From the NCBI GenBank assembly GCA_963377175.1, contig CAUJNA010001846.1, forward strand, positions 619,501-683,500: a stretch of 64,000 bases of DNA. Direction: 5' to 3'. Shown piece after piece: positions 61,086 through 64,000 of this stretch. The position numbers and the translations under genes were made by a program. This DNA is from Effrenium voratum (lineage: Eukaryota; Sar; Dinophyceae; Suessiales; Symbiodiniaceae). The notes under the pieces were generated by a model. That model was not told the origin of the DNA. It worked only from the letters and a program-made list of their open reading frames with translations, and searched no databases. How positions within the stretch are numbered: position 1 is the first letter of the stretch; each line of letters starts with the position of its first letter.

Positions 61086-63145
61086 GCCTCCTTCACTTTC
61101 CCACTGAATCTGGTTGGTCTTCAGTCTTTGAGCCACTGCATGGATCGCGCGAAAGCTCGCGCTCACAGCCTGCCTCAGGCTCTCGGAGTATTCCAGCCGC
61201 CAGTGCCTGGGGTAATTCCTCACTTGCAAGAGGGCCGAAGGACAAAATCGGCCGAACCGTTTGGGAAACAACAAAAAAACGCCAAAAGGAAGCTCGAGAT
61301 TTTGGACACCAAAAAGGACAAAGGAAATCGACAAAATAAAAATCCGAGAGAAACCCAAAAGATCACTCTCAAAATGAAACCAAAAGACCTTAGGTCCATT
61401 CGCTGAGCTTCTGGTGCAGAAATCTCAGGTGGTGATCTGCGAAGTTTGTCCTCGCCTGCAGTAGGCCACCTAAAGCAGTCGCGAATGACGCTTTCGCCTG
61501 GGGGGTCGCAGCTGAGAGCCGTCGGGTCCGTGGGAAGCCCAGCGAAAGAGCGAAACTCGAAACCAGATTGGTGTTACTTCATCCACGGGCAAACGCTATG
61601 CCCAGAAACAAAAACACCACCACAATTTGAAGTACCTCACCGAAAGTCACAAGATGGTTATGGTCGTAGTACCTAAATCTTTAGAGTAGGGGCCCTGCTG
61701 TGGATGGTTTGGTTTATGAATCGATTCCCCTGGACGAATGCCAAACAAGCGCTGGGGTTTCTGCATGTTTCAGCATTTCGATTATTGCATGACTGCTGAC
61801 TGCAGCTGCGACGAGAAGGTGTGTCCACCTGCCTCAATCACTCCCTCAACGCAAGTTGCTTCTAGAACAAGCAAGACGCAACTAAATAACGCATGACGAC
61901 ACAGGACGCAAGGGCGCGAGGTGTTGATTTGTTCTGAACTCTTTAAGATGAATCAAAATCACAACTGAAGGTCGGTGCTTCTTTTGATTTTCACAAGGGG
62001 CTGCCTTCCCTTTCCGCGGATGTCCGAGGGGCTGAGAAAGGTCAGCAAGCCCCTGATGCGAGTGCTCTGGGCAAAGAGCGCGCACTTGATCTCCTGATCT
62101 GAATGGCTTTTTGCGCCTGGTAGAATTTCATGAACCAAGGGACGTCTGGTAATCCACAGAACAACTGATAGAAACATTGAATCCTGGCACGGAACCCTGC
62201 TGGGCAGATTCCGTGCTCCTTGAAGAACCGAGAGCCATGTGAATCTTCGGATGGGTATGGGAGTGGTGTGGGAGTGGTGTGGGAGCGGTGCGGCAGAAGT
62301 GTGGGAGTGCACAGCTGCCTTCATGGCAATGTCCTTGAGCCCCGGACAGAATTACGTGTCAACTGAACATCAACCACCTGACCGACCACGACACGTTCGC
62401 CGATGTTCACTCCATATCTAAGATTCAAATGCCGCAAATGAGCCGCAAAAGCCCCCGCAAAGGTACTTGTCGTGTGGTGAAACCTTGGACCCAAAAGGGC
62501 CCTATGCCAGTGGCCAGGGGAAAACAGGGCGCTCTTCCTAGTGACTTGAGTTTACAGGGGGCCCTGTGGATGGTTGCGAAATCCAGAAATCGCATGATTC
62601 CCCTGTAAATACCAACTGATGGTTTCCCATTGGTTCAAAGTGGTGCAGGAGTTCGTCCATCAGTATGTTTCCCTTGAAACCTAACCACAATTATCACAAT
62701 GGATGAAGCGGAACGTGATGTTCACCTCGTCTGCAAAGCGACATGTTTGTACACTGTACAAGCACCATTGGACCACAGACCCCAAACTACCTCTGCTTTT
62801 GCCCCCCACCCCCCCAAATGCGACTTGTTTAGAATCAGATCCATGTTCAGCCTTAACACCGCAAAATGGGGTGTCCGCCACCTGTTGGCAGACTCCCATT
62901 TGCTTTAGTCCCCAGTAAACAATGAGAAACATGTCCGGAAAGTGAAAGATTCCCTTTAACGCCATCAGGGGGAAATACAACGAATCATACTGTCGCGATA
63001 TAGATTCCTTTGAAAGCCAGGAGTAAATCAAACAGATTGTTCAGCAAATGGAAATAGAGTGCCCAGGCCCCTCCCCGCCCAACGGCTCCTGTGCCGAAAA
63101 GCAGCGCTCCGGAGGGATGCCCAGTAAGTGGGCCCGCCGCGCACC
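33253..63145 (-). CDS. BK/SLO-type calcium-activated potassium channel, cytosolic region with EF-hand; partial
   Basis: Proposed exons in transcript order: 63089-63145, 62025-62093, 61470-61555, 61174-61206, 59904-59982, 56449-56481, 56287-56337, 55930-56019, 52931-53014, 51545-51589, 50228-50337, 48771-48848, 48122-48170, 47439-47516, 46065-46126, 43808-43922, 40822-40907, 39459-39531, 37422-37487, 36980-37067, then uncertain exons to a stop at 33253. Family anchors: AHLLGIP and EIKCALFAQS (end of BK RCK1, AHLLNIP and ELKLGFIAQS in animals), GFEV with MPFPEAL, then WETMH, DADSVALCG, NESFAAGQAFTLDF and SFGDLV, matching RCK2 landmarks in order. BK channels open a K+ pore when Ca2+ binds the RCK gating ring. 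An EF-hand sits between the two RCK domains. No pore or S6 exon is inside the window, so the 5' half must lie to the right. Boundaries were picked partly for phase, so individual ends may shift. Confidence 0.75.
33684..33785 (-). CDS. Probable coding exon NHMAAMERARLPRYRQG
   Basis: Very high GC3 frame LSNHMAAMERARLPRYRQGR then GRYLPDHCAGFNF. Arg-rich. The acceptor AAAG at 33786 is plausible, the donor unclear. Placed between channel exons only by position. Confidence 0.4.
34556..34642 (-). CDS. Probable coding exon KRKVSREAFGEFEG
   Basis: High GC3 frame RKVSREAFGEFEGSAVPVAL then QLDELVDE and a TGA at 34556-34558. It may be a terminal exon, or it may end earlier at a GC donor near 34589. The VSREAFG stretch also recalls the lead-in of PKA/PKG regulatory domains, so its gene is not settled. 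Confidence 0.4.
   Translation of the reverse strand, partial: RKVSREAFGEFEGSAVPVALQLDELVDE
34712..34787. repeat. Palindromic element family A, degenerate copy 2
   Basis: Keeps CATCCAGTAGAG, AATAAGGGTACC and TAGTCTACTTTAGTAGGGG, but the outer ends are eroded. Confidence 0.65.
35660..35757 (-). CDS. Probable coding exon, Glu/Asp-rich (channel C-terminal region)
   Basis: High GC3 frame SISPEISPEASTDPEPREAE then QRFDMSLDALLSAYLD. The acceptor GTTGAG is clear; the donor is not. Its phase does not fit directly onto the exon at 36980, so an exon may be missing between them. Confidence 0.45.
36980..37067 (-). CDS. BK-like channel exon: SFGDLVKAL
   Basis: Encodes TIVPSSWVGRSFGDLVKALA then GSSARALFT. 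Animal BK RCK2 has [21 protein letters not shown] here. GC donor chosen at phase 1. Confidence 0.7.
37422..37487 (-). CDS. BK-like channel exon ALTTVRSLF
   Basis: Encodes ALTTVRSLFRRSQPWENALA then DL, phase 0 both sides, GC donor (an alternative GC donor lies at 37431). Confidence 0.65.
37605..37726. repeat. Palindromic element family A, copy 3
   Basis: Same ends and same interior as the copy at 45884. Flanked by TATA on both sides, a possible 4 bp target duplication, though the right flank is a TA microsatellite. Confidence 0.85.
38085..38340. repeat. Large foldback with 80 bp arms
   Basis: Left arm 38085-38166 and right arm 38261-38340 are near-perfect inverted copies (ACCTACCATAGGACCCTCC in one, its complement in the other). 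A third arm copy lies at about 38648-38715. A second inverted pair links 38218-38264 with 38440-38482 (CAGGGTCAGAGCGG). Confidence 0.9.
39240..39338. repeat. Family B element, reversed
   Basis: Ends with GGATTTCGCAACCATCCACA; the left part carries GTAAATACCCACCAAC. Left terminus eroded. Confidence 0.6.
39459..39531 (-). CDS. BK-like channel exon FPACIEFLQ
   Basis: Encodes FPACIEFLQAIAKPAGTDSS then RLWQ, continuing RVYR of the previous exon. The open frame extends upstream (to about 39592), but the CAG at 39532 fits the phase. GC donor. Confidence 0.72.
40822..40907 (-). CDS. BK-like channel exon: NESFAAGQAFTLDF
   Basis: Encodes EHLILNESFAAGQAFTLDFF then GGLFGRVY. Equivalent to [22 protein letters not shown], the RCK2 segment after the calcium bowl in animal BK. 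AG|GTGGAG donor, phase 2. Confidence 0.8.
40908..43807. other. Large channel intron
   Basis: Between exons joined by GA-AG splicing at 43808 and 40907. Contains the CA/GCGCA microsatellite and a family D copy. The plus-strand frames at 41276-41644 and 42463-42699 show no family match. Confidence 0.6.
42331..42460. repeat. (CA)n with GCGCA/GCACA units
   Basis: CA repeats, then AGCGC units passing into AGCAC units, then CA again. Confidence 0.95.
43808..43922 (-). CDS. BK-like channel exon TIRAVFGNN with acidic tail
   Basis: Thirty-eight codons starting TIRAVFGNNLSHSESHKQIM and ending in an acidic run (EGDGPDSSDPKLK). In animal BK the acidic calcium bowl sits shortly before the PFACGTAF motif; this stretch has the same relative place but far fewer Asp. 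GA donor, and the next exon starts GAG. Confidence 0.75.
45884..46004. repeat. Palindromic element family A (CTAGGTCC), copy 4
   Basis: Starts CTAGGTCCTCCAGTAG and ends CTACTGGGGGACCTAG, an inverted repeat. Internal landmarks AATAAGGGTACC and TAGTCTATTTTAGTAGGGG recur in the other copies. Located in a channel intron. Confidence 0.85.
46065..46126 (-). CDS. BK-like channel exon ALLTDAE
   Basis: Encodes ALLTDAEKHFGAAEKRRRQL plus two bases. Reading on would reach a TAG at the border of a palindromic repeat; using the GC donor at 46065 instead joins smoothly to TIRAVFG. Confidence 0.7.
47439..47516 (-). CDS. BK-like channel exon: RCK2 DADSVALCG
   Basis: Twenty-six codons, VLDSGLNLDAGLGDADSVAL then CGSMEQ. 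Fits the AxIxxADxVxL strand that closes the first half of an RCK domain. A 16-base C run precedes the acceptor on the coding strand. GC donor. Confidence 0.75.
48122..48170 (-). CDS. BK-like channel exon RPGGLLRRKRD
   Basis: Sixteen codons, RPGGLLRRKRDSCPKR, basic. Supplies the phase change needed between its neighbours; GT donor. It may be an insertion relative to animal BK. Confidence 0.5.
48224..48347. repeat. Family B element
   Basis: Starts CGTGGATGGACGACATCC and ends GGATTTCATCCACAG, with GTGGTGCAGGATTTC before the end. In a channel intron. Confidence 0.8.
48771..48848 (-). CDS. BK-like channel exon: RCK2 WETMH
   Basis: Encodes RWETMHTCFVTGDTLNIRNL then LGAGA. Animal BK RCK2 has [20 protein letters not shown] at the same place. 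GC donor, phase 2. Confidence 0.8.
50228..50337 (-). CDS. BK-like channel exon: start of RCK2
   Basis: Encodes AVWEEVDCFLSFFRDPSLPA then RPIVLLSNEAAPAQLL. The hydrophobic strand IVLLS fits the Rossmann-like beta-A/beta-B region of an RCK (TrkA-N) fold. GA donor, phase 2. Confidence 0.75.
51545..51589 (-). CDS. BK-like channel exon ELLKAIQ
   Basis: Fifteen codons, ELLKAIQMDRQAKEE, helical. The open frame continues to 51522, so the end may be there; the GC donor at 51545 keeps phase 0 for the next exon. Confidence 0.65.
51966..52340. repeat. Family E repeat, copy 2
   Basis: Shares with copy 1 the CAGCACC units, GCCGTCAATCTCGC motifs (three or more here) and the end TTAGAAGTTAAAACCCC then TATAGCTTTCAGC. 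Confidence 0.75.
52394..52530. repeat. Family B element
   Basis: Starts CTGTGGATGGTTGCGAAATC and ends ATCCACAG, with GTTGAAACCATAACG and CCAGGGTTTC inside. Confidence 0.8.
52931..53014 (-). CDS. BK-like channel exon: EF-hand
   Basis: Encodes VSEEELFRRIDADNDGHVTK then EEPAFGCI. The loop D-A-D-N-D-G-H-V-T-K-E-E has acidic residues at positions 1, 3, 5 and 12 and Gly at 6, a complete calcium-binding EF-hand. Acceptor CAG, GC donor. It lies between exons assigned to RCK1 and RCK2, and all phases agree, so it is taken as part of the channel. A separate EF-hand gene sharing the region is the alternative. Confidence 0.85.
53211..53320. repeat. Family B element, right end unclear
   Basis: Starts GGTGGATGGTTGCGAAATCC, then AACATGGTTGAAACCC and ATTCCAGGGTTTCTTAGGTGG; the right arm is lost. 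Confidence 0.65.
53526..53600 (+). repeat. Family C element with tRNA-like outline
   Basis: GGTTTGG at the left can pair with CCAAACC at the right, which directly follows GGGTTCAAATCCCC, a match to a pol III B box. Related copies with GGTTTGG, CCAAACCACC and TTCAAATCCCC occur near 8536-8625, 12020-12095, 15505-15592, 19618-19690, 59697-59760 and 63902-63985. Confidence 0.55.
54130..54315. repeat. Cluster of GGTCCCAGGACC-like palindromes
   Basis: Repeated CCAGGACC, GGTCCTGG and GGTCCCAGGAC units, many self-complementary, able to form alternative hairpins. Both strands are open by chance. Confidence 0.8.
55004..55137. repeat. Terminal-inverted-repeat element family B (CTGTGGATGG), full copy
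   Basis: Begins CTGTGGATGGACGAAATCC and ends with a GGATTTCGCAACCATCCACAG-like arm. The interior has GTTGAAAC..TGGGAAACC and CAGGGTTTCT landmarks shared with other copies. Confidence 0.85.
55930..56019 (-). CDS. BK-like channel exon (linker)
   Basis: Thirty codons starting ALKSSDSLHLVQHGASKRTY, high GC3, phase 0 both sides, GC donor. Polar linker with many Ser and Thr that could be phosphorylated; no known motif seen. Confidence 0.6.
56287..56337 (-). CDS. BK-like channel exon (linker helix)
   Basis: Seventeen codons, AWTTHFLKDRSSRIQRE, high GC3, AG|GC at both borders. Confidence 0.6.
56449..56481 (-). CDS. BK-like channel micro-exon (linker)
   Basis: Eleven codons, DTLPFSHQGAE, phase 0 both sides, GC donor. 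No domain; placed by phase and by its position between better anchored exons. Confidence 0.5.
59904..59982 (-). CDS. BK-like channel exon: end of RCK1
   Basis: Encodes FNLTGFEVSRAFDQMPFPEA then LVKIYQ. BK has a similar G..NE.Y....F.GLSF stretch at the end of RCK1. A GA donor (CAG|GAATCC) pairs with a following exon that starts GAC. Confidence 0.7.
60070..60716. repeat. Satellite of AACTGACT / GACTAACT units
   Basis: About 650 bp of 4 bp-based units (GACT, AACT) arranged in a longer-order pattern. It gives a long minus-strand open frame of VSQL/VSQS repeats that is a repeat artefact. Flanked on the left by CAAAAG repeats at 60036-60068. Confidence 0.95.
61018..61085. repeat. (GAT)n microsatellite
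   Basis: More than 20 perfect GAT units; open frames through it (poly-Asp, poly-Met, poly-His, poly-Ile) are artefacts. Next to the channel exon at 61174. Confidence 0.97.
61174..61206 (-). CDS. BK-like channel micro-exon HWRLEYSESL
   Basis: A 33 nt exon, phase 2 in and out, with CCAG acceptor and GC donor. The W..EY pattern fits the segment before the GxxNExY motif of BK. Confidence 0.6.
61470..61555 (-). CDS. BK-like channel exon: RCK1 FRSF
   Basis: Encodes FRSFAGLPTDPTALSCDPPG then ESVIRDCF, corresponding to the NLFxxRSF region of BK. AG|GTGGCC donor, phase 2, which matches the next exon. Confidence 0.6.
62025..62093 (-). CDS. BK-like channel exon: RCK1 EIKCALFAQS
   Basis: Encodes EIKCALFAQSTRIRGLLTFL and a few more residues, matching the helix ELKLGFIAQSxxxxGLSTML of BK RCK1. 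The 3' border is uncertain (62015 or 62025); both use a GA donor. Confidence 0.75.
62564..62662. repeat. Family B element
   Basis: Starts CTGTGGATGGTTGCGAAATC and ends near GGAGTTCGTCCAT, with the shared GTAAATACCAAC and GGTTTCCC interior. Confidence 0.7.
63089..63145 (-). CDS. BK-like channel exon: RCK1 AHLLGIP
   Basis: Nineteen codons, GARRAHLLGIPPERCFSAQ. Animal BK has AHLLNIPSW at this place in RCK1. The donor is GA (CAG|GAGCCG) and the next exon also starts GAG. Confidence 0.75.
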
Positions 63146-64000
63146 CTGCACACGACGAAGGGGGAATGAAGAGTTGCTAGATGGTGTTTCTTTGCTGCGT
63201 TTTGGTTGTCGGCCCCGGCTGGTTTGTTGGTTCTTGGCTGCTTCTGTTTCGTTGTTGGCTGGGCTGTGAATGGTTTGGGTCGGATCCGCTTTTCCACAAT
63301 CCCTACAGCGAAGCCACCACAAAGGGCACCGGTTCCTCGCGTAAGCCAAGGGAAGCATTCAAGACTACCTGGCGCTGGATGGTTTGCTGGCTCCCGGTGA
63401 TTTGATGGGTCACGTGTTGGAGTTCTTGCTTCATTGGTTGGTTGTCTTGTTGTTGTGCTGGTTGTTTTGTTGTGCAGGTTGTCGGATGCCTCGGCAGTGT
63501 CTGTTGGTTGTTGCCTATGTTTGTTTTATTGAATGGAACCGAATATGCAGCTTTCGTCCGCGAAGCACTGGGGCATTCTCGGAGTCGGTTTTCTCCTACA
63601 TGGCAGCAGGCTCAATGAGTGATTGGTTTTTGTTGAGTACTATGCCACCACAAGCTCGCGGCAAGGTTGTGACATACCCGGGTAGCCTGGTCTTTGCGCA
63701 TATCATTCTGGATCTCTGCTCATGTCCAAAACGGGTCCCCGCTTGCCGGAATTCAGAACGGCGAGAAAGGTCCCCCAAGGCTTCCAAAAAAAAGAGGACA
63801 AGTGGATTGCCTTTTCTCTGCTCCCCTTCAAACATCACAAAGGGGAACTCATTCAGTCGCCTTCCACGGAGCGGTCTAATTGCCACCCTCTCACCTTAAC
63901 CCCAATTGGTTTGGTGGTTTGAAGCTGGTTTGGGGGGTAGCTTCCCCATATTTGGTTTCAAATCCCCAATCCAAACCACAAATTAATGGGCCCCGATTCC
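63146..64000. other. Right-edge intron or upstream region
   Basis: A plus-strand 171-codon open frame (63384-63899) is hydrophobic because of TTG/GTT-rich low-complexity DNA. No RCK1 or pore exon seen on the minus strand. A family C copy lies at the very end. Confidence 0.5.

Noticed and set aside
60956..61406. Open frames with poly-Asp, poly-Met or poly-His tracts
   Set aside because: Produced by the (GAT)n microsatellite; the true exon nearby is on the minus strand at 61174-61206.
63384..63899. Hydrophobic 171-codon plus-strand frame that could be taken for the channel pore
   Set aside because: Wrong strand, and its hydrophobic part is TTG/GTT low-complexity DNA without a K+ selectivity motif.
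1..64000. Spliced-leader RNA gene, rRNA, tRNA gene, CRISPR array
   Set aside because: No match to the dinoflagellate spliced-leader sequence on either strand by eye; no rRNA-like or CRISPR-like structure; tRNA-like signals only in family C repeats.

Overview
The window looks like nuclear DNA of a dinoflagellate. Coding sequence comes as very short exons (about 28-120 nt) with high GC at third codon positions, separated by introns of several hundred bases to about 2 kb. Most introns do not start with GT: in the best-resolved gene 16 of 21 start with GC, 4 with GA and 1 with GT, and all end in AG, usually followed by G. The introns are packed with short palindromic repeat families and microsatellites. 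I saw no bacterial operons, rRNA, tRNA gene, CRISPR array or spliced-leader gene. Exon borders are my own reading, checked by reading-frame continuity and by match to family motifs.

All well-supported exons are on the minus strand, so genes read from high to low coordinates. (1) About 63.1 kb down to 33.25 kb: the cytosolic part of a BK/SLO-type calcium-activated potassium channel. It shows the tail of the first RCK domain (63.1-59.9 kb), a linker (56.5-55.9 kb), a canonical EF-hand (53.0 kb) and a second RCK domain (51.6-37.0 kb), then a less certain C-terminal stretch ending in a stop at 33,253. The pore half would lie beyond the right edge. (2) 28.9 kb down to 10.35 kb: 22 exons giving 435 codons plus a stop in one unbroken frame, the end of a cyclic-nucleotide-binding domain followed by a complete AGC kinase domain and C-tail, i.e. 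a cGMP-dependent protein kinase (PKG). Its 5' exons were not found. (3) Below 10 kb: a few GC3-rich minus-strand segments, one of which (1,214-1,371) resembles part of an RCK domain and may be a further channel paralogue.

Together the window places a Ca2+-gated K+ channel directly upstream of a PKG in head-to-tail order. In animals PKG phosphorylates BK channels, so the neighbourhood may be functional, but that is inference.

Most of the rest (over 90 percent) is intron or intergenic DNA built from at least seven short repeat families. Two have terminal inverted repeats whose ends would supply GT and AG on either strand, which is what introner (intron-generating) elements look like. The largest simple repeat is a 650 bp satellite of ACTGACTA-like units at 60.07-60.72 kb.
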